A stretch of DNA of 64,000 nt from Siphlonurus alternatus (lineage: Eukaryota > Arthropoda > Insecta > Ephemeroptera > Siphlonuridae). This document shows positions 45,801 through 57,113 of the stretch, in pieces. The position numbers and the translations under genes are program-made. How positions within the stretch are numbered: the first letter of the stretch is position 1; every line of letters begins with the position of its first letter. The stretch lies in NCBI GenBank assembly GCA_949825025.1, contig OX463780.1, positions 18,263,480 through 18,327,479 on the forward strand. Direction: 5' to 3'. Under the pieces are notes generated by a model. That model made no database searches. It was not told the origin of the DNA and saw only the letters and a program-made list of their open reading frames with translations.

Positions 45801-48800
45801 ATACAAAATTCTCATTTAAATAAATTAATTATAATTAAACCAACGGTTAAAAAATTCCGAAAAAATTCAGAGCTAATTTGACGATTGTTGTGAGTCCACC
45901 AAATTAATTTGAAGAAAATCTGTTGTAGCGAATTTTTCGTCCAAATTTCTCAGGTTAAGCCTTAATATTTTGTGTAGAATAATAATTCTTACAGTTATTT
46001 ATATACTAGCCACTTCTCAATCCCTCAGTTTCCCTAAAAGTAGCCCCAAGTAAAAATAAGGGTTGGGGGGGGGGGGGGGTAATAAAATATTTTCTATAGT
46101 GAAATAAAAATGAATACAGTATTCCAATAATTACAGTGTGTTAAAGTAAAATGAAATGAAATACCAACCTTGTTTTCATTGTATTGTTGTGTATGTTTAA
46201 GGTGGTAGAGGAGTGTCTCTCGATGCTGAACGAGGGCTCCCGTGTTCAGCACATTCTGCAGGCCGTTGACCAGTGGCCCTCCCCACACATGCGGCTGGCC
46301 CTCTGCCAGCTCTGCCACAACCTGCTGCTCTCCCAGAAACTTGCCATTCACAACTTCAGGTACATAATTATTTGTCGTTGTTTTCCAACAATTTGAAAAC
46401 AAATATTAATTTTGATTGACTTTTTTTTCACACTGCATATTTCATGTAAATGTTTTGAAGTCTAATGGAAATTTTTATAGACACTCACAGAGTCATGGAA
46501 ACATCATGGCATTTATTTTTTCATGATGTGATAGATATTCAAATTAAGGAAAATAAACCATTTAGGTTGTGATAATCTTATTAAAAGAAAAGGATAGGAA
46601 TAACCAGCAAGGCCTTACCGATCGAAAGAGTCACAGCAGGTGGAAATTCTTGTGGTCACAGAGGTTCACTCGAAAGTTTTTACATTTTTGAAACGTTTCG
46701 CATCGTGGAGATGCTTCTTCAGTCACAAGAAGAAGTAGAATGATTTGACTGTTGGCTTGCTGGCTGGTATGTGAGGGGAGGGAGGGGAGACAGGAGAGGG
46801 GAGGTGTGGAATGAGTTGGTATGATATTTACAAAGGAGTGAAGGGGAATGATATTTACAAGGGAGGGAAATAACATAGAAACAACACAAGTTACCAGCAA
46901 ACCAAAGAAGGAGGTAACCACCCCACTTATCACAACATACCATCCCAATCTAGAGAAGGAGCTCAGAAAAATAACAACAATGGCACATCCTATCCTCAGC
47001 TCAGCCCCAGAAACCTCTCACCTATTCAAAAAGCCCCCAGCCATAACTTTCCGTCAACCGCCAAACCTCAGAAGACTTTTGTCTCATACCGATCCCACCC
47101 CAAAACCGAAACCACCCCCTCCTGGCTCATATCCCTGCAATAACCAAGATAAACAAGACAACAGAGGAAGAAAATGCCAAACATGTGAAATACATATAGC
47201 CTGCCAAACATTTAAAAGTCCAGTAACGAACGTTACCTACCCTATCAAAAATCACAACACATGCACATCAAAAAATGCAATATACATGTTAGAATGTAAA
47301 CAGAAAATAAGAGACCAAAACACAAACCAGGAGAAACAATGTAATGCTTTTTACATAGGACTCACTTCACAGGCTACTCGAGACCGCATGAGTGGACACA
47401 GGTCTGATGTACGACATCATTACGTGAGCAAGCCTGTGCCTGATGTACGACATCATTACGTGAGCAAGCCTGTGTCTGATCATGCGGCCTCACATGACAC
47501 TAACGACCTCAATAAATGCTTCACAGTAAAAACAATTAAAACATTACCAGGATTCGTCAATTATCCAACTTTGCGTCAGTGGGAATTAGCTTATCAAAAT
47601 GTACTGAAATCCAGGCAAATAGAGGAGAAGCCTGGGCTAAACCTCAGATAACTCAATTCAAATTTCCCTCCCTTGTAAATATCATTCCCCTTCACTCCTT
47701 TGTAAATATCATACCAACTCATTCCACACCTCCCCTCTCCTGTCTCCCCTCCCTCCCCTCACATACCAGCCAGCAAGCCAACAGTCAAATCATTCTACTT
47801 CTTCTTGTGACTGAAGAAGCATCTCCACGATGCGAAACGTTTCAAAAATGTAAAAACTTTCGAGTGAACCTCTGTGACCACAAGAATTTCCACCTGCTGT
47901 GACTCTTTCGATCGGTAAGGCCTTGCTGGTTATTCCTATCCTTTTCTTTTAATAAGATCATGATGTGATAGATGTAATTTATAATTAATCCTGTATTGTA
48001 AAAGTGTTATGTCTTGTGATCTTAAATTCATATTCTCCATTTCATGCAAAATCAAATGTTTTTTTTTTTTTTTCTTTACACAATAAGGAAGCTTTTTCTC
48101 TATACCTATTCAATATTTGAATTTGTGTATGATAAATTGATTTTAAATTTGCTTTAAGGTTACTGATAAAACTGTTTAGATGGGAATTCAGACATTATGT
48201 TTATTAATTATTGTAAAATCCCAAGGAGCCAAAGCATTCTATGGCAAAAGTCTGCTACAACAGCCACTCTTTAAATAATATTTTTAATGTCAGGATAAGA
48301 ACATGAATCTTTCCTTGTCTGCTACTGACTCTCCCGTTGACAGGCTGCTATACACGCTGGGGTTCAAGCCTTCCTTCCTGCGGGACCTGTGGCAGTCGCT
48401 TCTGGCTACCACTCAGGCCTCTCTCTTCTCGTGTGGGGCAACGCCCCTGGTGCGCATGCTGGCACGCGGCCTCGAGCTCGCCCCCCACGAGATTGCCCTC
48501 GTCATGCCCCAACTTGCCACCTTCTGCGCACTCTTCAGCTTACTTCTGCTCACCATGCATGACTCAGAGTTCTGCGGAGACAACGAACTACCAGGTATGT
48601 CTGACTACCAATTTACATGGATGCTAATAGTACCGGTAAAACTTCTATTTTATGATCCTCGATTTTCATGACTTTGTTAAATTTTTGAAGTATGTTCTTG
48701 GTTCAAGTACGTACTTCAAAATTAGCTTAAATTCATGAAACTTGTTATATTTTCGTTACAAAGTGCCCATGGAATTGCTCCCTAGAGATTATAAATATCG

Positions 48801-51800
48801 AATTTAAATTTTCATAAAAAGCAAAGACATATTAATGCAGTTTTTCTGATGTGTGGTGAATGTTCGCTCTATGTGTATAGGCTCCTTAGCCTTTTATATT
48901 CACCAATTTGGGTTATTATGTTGTTGCTATTATTTAATTTTTTTCCCTATTCCCTACAATGTAATTTATCCCAAATAAACAAATATTATTATTATTTATT
49001 GTTATTAATGCTGATTATTAAAAACACTAACATTGTATAAATATTTTTATTGAAATAACAAGTTGAATCACTTAAGACATATTTTGAGAAGACCTTCATT
49101 TTACTTCTCTGCAGGTGCGGTGAATGGCACAATGCCGTTCTCGCTAGAGGAGCTGGTGCCGCTGAGTGCCGAGCTGAAGGGCGTGTGCCTGGGTCTAATC
49201 CGCCTCGCCTTCCCTGAGTCTCGGCCCAGCATGCGTGACGACTACCGCTGCTTGGTGCGTCCCAACCTGGCCCCTGGCACCTCCTCTGCAGCCTCCCAGC
49301 CAAGCACACAGACCTGGGGAAGGCTTTTCAAGGTAGGCTGAAATAGTTTTACATATTTTTACTGAACTAGCTTAACTGTTAACTGGCTCAAATTACAACA
49401 AATCAATGTACTGTATTTTTTTTATTTCATTTATATATTTCTAAGGATTTAAGGTCTTCATACAGCCAATATAAAAGCATTGGAGTTGTAACACAAATTT
49501 ATAACAGATTTTTGCATCAGATTATGTAGAAAAATTTGAATCCAACAACTTGCTGAAGATATCTGTGTTCAATTCTAAGGCAGCAAAATATCATTTGTTA
49601 TTAAATCAAATGCATTACTTTTTTGTCAATGTTTGTACCTTGACCCCCCACTGCCTCTCACACTTTCATTATGGCAGGTTGCTGTGGACTTGCTGCGACA
49701 GCTGCACTCAAGAGACACGCGACGTCCCTTCTGCCCCAAGGACCACTGGCTGGCCCAGGATGTGACTTTGCCTTCCTCTGAGATAGGAGCCCACCGCCTC
49801 AACATGAGGAAGAGCTACCGACCGTTCAAGAGACTGCGACTGTTTGGACCAATCAACCTTGGTGAGCATCATAAACTATAATATATACTTGTCAATGTTT
49901 TGTTTTGCACCGAAAAGCTATTTTAAAGTAAAATTTCAGCTATAGTGTATCACATTTCAATTACTGAGTACTCATTTTTATTACATTACAAATATTACAA
50001 TATCTATTAAAGATATGTTTTATAGTTTTATATTTATAGTTTTGAAACATCGAAATTAAATTGCTGTAATTTGATACATGTGCGAAAATAGAGTGCTTTT
50101 TCTGATGTGATAGTATCAAACTAGGAGGTATTTAATCTGTTGAATCTGAAACAATCAATTCACTGTGACCCTTGAATACTTGCAGAGGAAGGCCCTCCGC
50201 TGTCAACCAAGGAAGTTCGTAACATGGCGGTGCTGCAGGAGATGCCTTTTGTGGTGGGTTTCGAGCAGCGAGTGCTGCTCTTCCAAACCCTGGTGATCCA
50301 AGAGAAGCAGGAGCACCAGGCCGACGCCCACTTTCTGCAGGGACCCTCCATCCAGATCCTGGTACGACGAAACTACCTGTACGAGGACGCCTTCGACAAG
50401 CTCTCCCTAGATAACGGTCAGTACATACGGGAAAGTTTGAAAAACAGCATGTTTTGAAGATGAAGACTACCTCTCAAGCAGAGTATGAACATAATTCTTA
50501 CCAGAGTGTAATAGTAATAATAGTAGTATCTTATATACTGTAAATTGTCTAGCAAAAAAAATATAGGTTAAAAAAAAAAATGAAAGTAAAATTACAAAAG
50601 AACTTGCAGATTAGGTAACCAACGTATTTAGTTAGCTAGATGAACAATATAAATTCTATTAAATTTAAGGAAAATAAACCATTTCGGTTGTGATATATAT
50701 TTTAAAGGAAAGGATAGGAATAACCAGCAAGGCCTTACCGATCGAGAAGTCACAGAAGGAGAACATCTTGCGGTTACAGGCTCACTTGAAAAGGAGTTAA
50801 GTATCTACATTTTGACACTAACCAGCTAGCCAGAAATCAGTTTACTTCTCTCTGAACTGATGAAGCACCTAGACGGTGCGAAACATCTTCAAAATGTAGA
50901 TACAGTATTTAACTCTTTTTCGAGTGAACTTGTGACTGCAAGATTTTCTCCTTCTGTGACTTCTCGATCGGTAAGGCCTTGCTGGTTATTCCTATCCTTT
51001 CCTTTACAATATAAATTCTAATCATATAAAAATAACAAATGCTGCTAATTTTATATATAGCCCTTTTTCTTAATTGCTATCCAAATTTAAAAAAAAAAAA
51101 ATAAATAAATAAATACATAAATATATTTATATAAAAATTTCCAAACGTTATTTCTAGTTTATCTTGAAGATAAGACCTGATACACTTGATAGAAAGCATC
51201 CTCAAGAATATAATTAATACAGTAACATACATAAATGTTTCCCTTTGAAAATTTAGACCAGCTTTCTGAGCAATTACTCCTGTTTGCAGAGCCGGAGCTC
51301 CGTGCCAAGATGCGAGTCCAGCTGGTGAATGCAGCCGGGCTAGACGAGGCGGGGGTGGACGGAGGGGGCCTGTTCAGGGAGTTCCTCTCGGAGCTGCTCA
51401 AGACGGCCTTCGACCCCAACCGAGGCTTCTTCCGGCTGACCAAGGACAACATGCTGTACCCCAACCCTACCGTGCACCTGCTGCATGACGACTTCCCCCG
51501 CCACTACTTCTTCATAGGCAGAGTGCTGGGCAAGGTGAGGGCTTGTGAAGTGCCAGGGAAATTTTTAGATATCAAGCTGAATTTATGGAGGAAAGGACAG
51601 ATGTCAAATAATATTATTGGAACTCTTTGTTCATTCTCATTCTTTCAGTATTTTATATGTATTTCATTCATCATAAAAGAAAAAAAGGTGATATTAAGTT
51701 ATTAATATTTCAACTTCGAAGATGATTTTATCTAAACATTTGGTTTGACTTGCAGGCATTGTTTGAGAACTTGCTGGTGGAGCTGCCGCTGGCCGAGTTC

Positions 51801-54260
51801 TTCCTCTCGAAGCTGGTGTGCGGCGCCAAGTCTGACGTTGGAGTGCACCAGCTGGCCTCGCTGGACCCCGTCATGTATCGCAGTCTGCTGTACCTCAAGA
51901 GTTACGAGGGTGACGTCACCGACCTGGGCCTCGACTTCACCGTGCTCAATGACGAGCTGGGAGAGACCAGGGTACGTAAGGAATCGGGAGCTGCATATTA
52001 TATCTTGTACAGGAAACATTAAAAATTACATGACCGAAGGGTAAGGTAACGCCACGCCACCAATGTTAAAAAAAATCCCTCACACAAAAATTATGAAAAA
52101 AAAATTAAAATGTTCCCTCTACACCTCCTATCAGAAGCTAAAATATCAGGTGTACAAATTCGATCTAGTTTTTGAGTTATGAATTTTTAAAGTTGACTAA
52201 TTTAACATGGGATTTCCATTTCTCCATGTTAAAGTAGTCAACTTTAAAAATTCATAACTCAAAAACTAGATCGAATTTGTATTCCTGATATTTTAGCTAC
52301 TGATAGGGGGTGTAGAGGATAACATTTTAAATTTTTTTCAGAATTTTTGTGTGAGGGATTTTTTTTAACATAGGTGGGGTTACCTTACCCTTTACACAAT
52401 TAAACTTAAATTTTTGTGATACTACATTCAAATTTACGTGATATTCCCTACGTAAGCAGCCTGAAGTGTAAGGTTTCTGGTCTTACTACTGTATTCATAT
52501 TTCAGTTTTGCAATTTCACACATGAGTCAGTACTTCTACTTCAAACCACTCTGTAAAGTTTCAAAACTTAATTACAAAAAGTAGAGCTGCAAACTTCACA
52601 CTTCCGACTACTTCCGGAAGGAATATCAAATTGATTTAACTGTATGTAAGTAAAACCAGAAGAAGTTTTTGAAACATAGAAATCATAGTTTTTGTTTTTA
52701 CTTTTATACAGATATTGTTGATGTTGAAATTACAGTTGAACTACTCAGCTAAATCATTGCCTTGGTCTCAGTCTGTGCAACAATGTTTCAGATTGAGGAG
52801 CTGAAGCCAGGTGGAGCCAACATTCCCGTGACCTCTGCCAACAGGATTGAGTACATCCACCTGATCGCAGACTACAAGCTGAACAAGCAGATCCGAGCAC
52901 AGTGCAACGCCTTCAAGCAGGTACACAAACTGTTCAATTTGTAACTAAGGTGTGGTCTGTTTGCCCACATTTGCAACAAAGTAAAGTTTTCTAGCATTTC
53001 CTTCCACTTAAATCAGATACAGTAATAACATGATATAATGTGGTATGTACTGTATTATTTTGAGTGAAACTAAGTTTGTTTAACTTCTATTTTCAAGTCT
53101 TTGGTATATTAAAAAAATTCTTAAAAACAAAATGCCTAGAGGTTAAACTATTGGTAACCTTTTTCTGGTCCAGGGTCTGGCCAATGTGATCCCGCTGGAG
53201 TGGCTGCAGATGTTCAACAACAAAGAGATCCAGGTGCTCATCTCGGGAGCTCCAATTCCAGTCAATGTGGCTGACCTGCAGGCACACACCGTCTACTCAG
53301 GTACAACCTTTATTTCCCCGAACAAATCTTGTATTGAATCCTAGCACTTTTTTATAGTTTGGTAACTAAAACATAGAATAGTCTTTTTCCTCTTTCAGGA
53401 AGTTAACAATTAAGAATATTTTCAGTAAGCAAGTAGCTATTGTGAAGGTTCTCCCTTTATTATTATTGTCTGAGATTTATTTTGTTACCTGATGAACTTA
53501 TTGAATCATACATTTAATTATTATACTTCGATGTTCCAGGAGGCTACTCGGCAGAGCACCCAACAGTCGTTGCATTGTGGCGAGTACTGGAGCAGTTCAC
53601 AGACATTCAGCGTCGACAGTTACTTAAGTTTGTCACAAGCTGCTCACGACCTCCTCTGCTTGGCTTCAAGGTGAGGTCTCTCAGCGGACTCTTTTTGTAG
53701 TTTGTATAGTGGCCATCAGTTACCACAGGCTTTTTTATCTGGTGGGAAAAGTCAAATTCGTATTAAATTAACATTAACGATTGCATCATCATTAACTTAC
53801 TTATTAACTTTTTTTTTTTGTTTTTCTGTCAAAGGGTGTGTTACCAGGGTGTATAGTTACTAACTTTAAATAAATATGGTACCTAGCTAGAATGACTCAT
53901 CTACAACTTAATTGCTGTTGAGATTTTCTGAGATCAACTATAGGAAATTGGTATTGTGGGAAGTATTATTTGTCAAATTAAAACTGTTTCATAAAAAAAA
54001 AGGCTTCTATTTTAGCATCTGATTGATATTATTTTATTTAACAATTAAGCCTGGCTATATGCACTGTTAACTCTAGTGTCTATTGTCCCCAGGAGCTGCA
54101 CCCCCCGTTCTGTGTGCAGCACGCTGGCACGCCTGACCGTCTACCCACAGCCAGTACGTGCATGAACCTCCTCAAGCTGCCAGAGTTCAAGGATGAAGCC
54201 ACCCTGCACAGCAAACTGCTGTATGCAATCCAGGCGGGAGCTGGCTTTGAACTGAGCTAA
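42818..54260 (+). CDS. UBE3C: UBE3C, HECT-type E3 ubiquitin ligase
   Basis: Seventeen coding exons: 42818-42937, 43012-43227, 43595-43898, 44408-44561, 44650-44849, 45083-45270, 46202-46359, 48344-48594, 49115-49332, 49678-49861, 50186-50416, 51290-51534, 51756-51971, 52792-52920, 53174-53300, 53540-53670, 54093-54260. All are GT-AG and in phase, totalling 3240 nt, 1079 aa (human UBE3C is 1083). It starts [12 protein letters not shown]; an IQ motif ([18 protein letters not shown]) sits at about residues 51-68; the HECT domain runs from about 735 to the end. The catalytic Cys is in [16 protein letters not shown], residue 1047, and the chain ends AGFELS as in the family. UBE3C (yeast Hul5) extends ubiquitin chains on proteasome-bound substrates. 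Exon 8 must use the acceptor at 48342-48343, because an earlier AG (48292-48293) would give a stop within four codons. Introns 6, 7, 11 and 13 hold mobile elements. Confidence 0.96.
45510..45965. mobile_element. inverted-repeat element in UBE3C intron 6
   Basis: Terminal TTAAGGTATAACCTGAGAA and TTCTCAGGTTAAGCCTTAA; about 455 bp, no coding capacity seen. Confidence 0.6.
46681..46722 (-). ncRNA. hammerhead-ribozyme-like core, left arm
   Basis: Reverse complement of the right-arm motif at 47811-47852, identical as far as read. Confidence 0.55.
46848..47651 (+). pseudogene. GIY-YIG endonuclease fragment of a Penelope-like element
   Basis: 267 open codons; the first few lie in the left arm, so the Met is not a genuine start. 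After [20 protein letters not shown] comes a Cys-rich linker ([13 protein letters not shown], then [15 protein letters not shown]) and the GIY-YIG core: AIYML as the GIY part, FYIGLTSQ as YIG, and [11 protein letters not shown] as the Arg/His helix, then [12 protein letters not shown] and RQWELAYQ. This linker-endonuclease order is that of canonical PLEs. A 36-bp tandem duplication (47405-47476) repeats [11 protein letters not shown], probably damaging the domain. Confidence 0.82.
47811..47852 (+). ncRNA. hammerhead-ribozyme-like core, right arm
   Basis: CTGAAGA (consensus CUGAUGA, one change), stem II GCATC/GATGC with a five-base loop, GAAAC, stem III ACGTTT/AAATGT closed by CAA, then A at the expected cleavage position. 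Stem I pairing is not evident locally. Hammerheads of this kind are known in the terminal repeats of Penelope-like elements. Confidence 0.6.
50659..51005. mobile_element. 347-bp non-autonomous relative of the Penelope-like element
   Basis: In UBE3C intron 11. Shares with 46537-47958 the left tail (AAGGAAAATAAACCATTT + GGTTGTGATA) and the arm ends AAGGATAGGAATAACCAGCA + AGGCCTTACCGATCG in inverted orientation. Flanked by a 15-bp direct repeat ACAATATAAATTCTA (50644-50658 and 51006-51020). It has no coding sequence, only two short inverted arms and a hammerhead core in the right arm. Confidence 0.85.
50857..50898 (+). ncRNA. hammerhead-ribozyme-like core with consensus CUGAUGA
   Basis: CTGATGA, stem II GCACC/GGTGC (loop TAGAC), GAAAC, stem III ACAT/ATGT, then A at the cleavage position. 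All conserved core bases are present; stem I is weak locally and may need a dimeric RNA or a distant partner. Confidence 0.65.
52037..52393. mobile_element. palindromic element family D, copy 2
   Basis: Ends AAGGGTAAGGTAACGCCACG and TACCTTACCCTTT; same arms and AACATGGGATTTCCATTTCT loop as the copy at 26464. In UBE3C intron 13. Confidence 0.85.
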
Positions 54261-54585
54261 GAACGAACATTCTCTTCGTTTAGCTGTTGTTATGTCTTGT
54301 TTAAACTTAACTGATCCAATCATAAATTCAGTCTTCTGTGCTTAGTTGTCTGTCACTTATTGTTAGAGTCCTTTAAGATAAATATGACAAGTTAATATTA
54401 ATTAATTGACCAAAGTTAAAAATAGTTTTGCTACCAGATTTTACGATTGTATTGCTGGTGGTAGTTTCCAAAGTAAACTGTTTGATATAAATTATTGTAG
54501 GCACAAGATTAAATATTGTTGTTACAGGTGAGAAATTGTGTTGTTTTCAATCGCTGCCCTACTTGTAAATATTGAAAATGGTAAT

Positions 54586-54773
54586 ACAGTAAAAACTTGT
54601 TATTACGTCTTGTTATAAGGTAAAAACTCAATATTGAGTAACGGAGTAAAGCTCCCGTAAAAAATAATTAGTATTGCAGGTATAGGAAAAACTTGATATA
54701 AGGTATACTCGATATACGGTATAAACCCAATTTCCTGGGTTCCTTGACTTGACGCAATAACAAGTTTTTACTG
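54586..54773. mobile_element. palindromic element family H, copy 1
   Basis: Ends ACAGTAAAAACTTGTTATTA and its complement; inner AACTCAATATTGAGTA. In the UBE3C 3' UTR or flank. Second copy at 61360-61554. Confidence 0.8.
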
Positions 54774-55092
54774 GTATTTTTAAATATTTTACATTTATAA
54801 GCTTTTACCTGTTAAAACTTCCAAAATTAATGTGCCTATAATTTTGATTTAGTTAAGACCTACTTAGGATGAAAATGACACATGATATTTCATTTTTTTC
54901 TTTTACTAAATTGGCAGACATAGAAGCACAGTAATTCTACGTTTAAAATGCACAGAAGACCTTAATTGCAGGTCGAAGTATCGGGGAAGTAATAATTTGT
55001 ATTTAATGTATTTATTCTTCCAATTGTCATCAGCTAAATAATCATGATGTATTATTATTTTTTTTTGTAAAATGCTATGTTTGATGAAAAGA

Positions 55093-55108
55093 AATAAATA
55101 ACAATAAA
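55093..55108 (+). promoter_or_regulatory. poly(A) signals of UBE3C
   Basis: Two AATAAA hexamers (55093-55098 and 55103-55108), with a further one at 55229-55234, about 840-970 bases after the stop codon. Confidence 0.45.
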
Positions 55109-55234
55109 GAACTAAAATTTGCTAATGTTATTCATATTAAGTCTGAATGTCTCACACATTTTTGAAAACAATGATAATTTAAGCATGTATTAAATAATAT
55201 ATATTATTTATGACAAGGTGTACGTGGCAAATAA

Positions 55235-55860
55235 AGAATTTTGAGTGTTTTAGAAACATATGTTCATTTTATTACCTAGCTCACTGGTAAAAATGCTAAA
55301 GCTCTACTTTCAGTTAAAGGAACAGGGGACCCTAAAAATAAGTATTTTTTTAGTCAAAATTTACTAACAGTAAAAATACATGCTGCACTGTCCCAAATGC
55401 ATCAGCGCAAGCGCGCAATAATTGGCTGAGCGGAGGAACATGACGTCACATTCCATCGCTTTTGCACTGGTTAAACCGCACGCACCGCATATCCCTCCTT
55501 ATTTTTTTCCCCCACTCCTCCCTGCCTGCTATTCTCTGTGCAATGTTGCTGATGCCTGAGGCTATACACATTTATTTAATTAATCTAAATTATTGGTACT
55601 GTTCAAAAACGGAATGTAATTTATTTTTAAATTTGTTATGTCAATAGGAAACTTCTGATGCACTAAGAAGATTTGTACCTTGTCCCTTTTAAGGAAATAA
55701 TAGTGGCAGTCATTTAGTTAATGTCAGCGTTCCTTTGCATGGAGATAGTGAATCACTGAAAATTTTAGAAACCTTTATTTCTATTAAAATCAGACGAAAG
55801 AAATAAAGCAAAATAGTCAGTACAGTATGTAGTCTTATTTTTAGAGATAATAATTTCTAT
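55235..55860. other. intergenic spacer left of the SINE
   Basis: No gene seen. A GC-richer patch near 55390-55490 contains GCATCAGCGCAAGCGCGCAA and a TGACGTCA site. Confidence 0.4.
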
Positions 55861-55875
55861 ATAGTATTTAGTACT

Positions 55876-56234
55876 TACTACCGGGCACTTGACGCAGTGG
55901 TATGCGCCTCTGATTCGTAATCGGATGGTCGTGAGTTCGATCCCAGCCATGCACCGCCAAACTTTTCACAAGTAGCGGTTGCTAAAGAACACCCACTCGT
56001 GCATCCGGGAGGTGATTGATGGCATCCTCCATCAATTGCCGACCATCCTGACTAAGGTTTCCTCAGTCACAACCAGGCGAATGCTGGGATGGATTGCTTA
56101 GGCCATGGCCGCCCTGGTTTGGAAGGGACCTACAAAAGTAGGGTCTACGTAGAGCCGGGAGGTTAAATTCAATTCAGTCACTTAAATGTGGCCAGTACCC
56201 TATACTAGGGTTCAGTTAAAAAGATAAAAAAAAA
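55876..56234 (+). mobile_element. tRNA-Thr-derived SINE
   Basis: The head folds like a tRNA: A-box region GACGCAGTGGTATGCGCC, anticodon arm TCTGA-TTCGTAA-TCGGA (anticodon CGT, Thr) and B box GAGTTCGATCCC. A body with ACCAGGCGAATGCTGGGATG follows, ending in an A-rich tail. The flanks are a perfect 15-bp direct repeat ATAGTATTTAGTACT (55861-55875 and 56235-56249). Confidence 0.88.
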
Positions 56235-56276
56235 ATAGTATTTAGTACTGGAACTGCGGTCATCATTGGTCAAATC

Positions 56277-56402
56277 AATGGGGTCTTCAAATAACAGCAA
56301 TCCTAAAATTAAGACAGTCTTCAGTGTACGTATTATTCATTGTTGTGCTGAGACTGTCTTGGGCTAAGTTTACATTAAGTGGTGTTATTTGAAGACCCCC
56401 CT
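56277..56402. mobile_element. short palindromic element
   Basis: GGGGTCTTCAAATAACA pairs with TGTTATTTGAAGACCCC (near 56382-56400); inner AAGACAGTCTTCAG/CTGAGACTGTCTT. Confidence 0.65.
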
Positions 56403-56972
56403 GTATCTTAAAAATAGTAATACAGTAATAATAAATTCTAAAACTATATAAAGAACACCCTCCCCCTTTTCTACTTTAGTTGATTAATTAAATTTGTTCT
56501 TATAATTTTAGGTATAATATTTAAAATAAGGAAAATACCACAGAAATTAATTATCCTTTAACAGGCTTTTGCAAGATACATATAGAACAATAAATAGTAA
56601 TGCTACCTGTATCACATTTTGTTTGACTCTTTTTCAAGAGGTCCCAAAAGGCAAAAAATCATTTTCCTAGTATTTATGTTAGGGAAACTTTTTTTTATTT
56701 TATATTTATAAATTTGTTTGAGGGATTCCTGACCAATGCAATGATACATTCTAATTTTATTTATATCATTATTATTGTACAATATATTATATTTAACAGT
56801 GGCGGTTCATTAAGAGGTGCTATTGGGTCGAAAATATACTTTTCAAAAAATGTACTTTTACGTTTCTTGTTCAAATTACAAATTAACTCGTGTGTCTAGT
56901 GTGGTGGTAGCGTGTAAATATCCAATCTCAACTTGGTAGATTGTAGCTAAATATATATCTAATCTTAAGCCT

Positions 56973-57113
56973 ATATTACACCATACAATTTTGCATACAA
57001 ATTTTCCTTGCAAGAAAATTTCATCTCCATACAAACAAATGGAGTTCAAATTTTCTTGTAAGGAAAAATTGTATTCAATACTTAGAAAAATTGTATCGTG
57101 TAATACCGGCTTT
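56973..57113. mobile_element. palindromic element
   Basis: TATTACACCATACAATTTT and AAAATTGTATCGTGTAATA ends; inner AAATTTTCCTTGCAAGAAAA and complement. Confidence 0.7.

Larger units (their letters stand above)
46537..47958 (+). mobile_element. Penelope-like element (internally deleted, inverted terminal repeats)
   Basis: In UBE3C intron 7. Two 296-bp near-identical arms in inverted orientation (46575-46870 and 47663-47958) enclose about 790 bp that encodes the C-terminal endonuclease part of a Penelope-like polyprotein. A 38-bp tail (46537-46574) lies outside the left arm. The whole is flanked by a 15-bp direct repeat CATGATGTGATAGAT (46522-46536 and 47959-47973), a clear target duplication. 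The reverse transcriptase domain is absent. Both arms carry a hammerhead-like core. Confidence 0.85.

Noticed and set aside
46631..47902. Frames reading [20 protein letters not shown] on both sides of the endonuclease fragment
   Set aside because: Identical because the terminal repeats are inverted copies; not separate genes.
55881..55960. Functional tRNA-Thr gene
   Set aside because: It has no proper acceptor stem closure and is followed by a SINE body, A-rich tail and target duplication.
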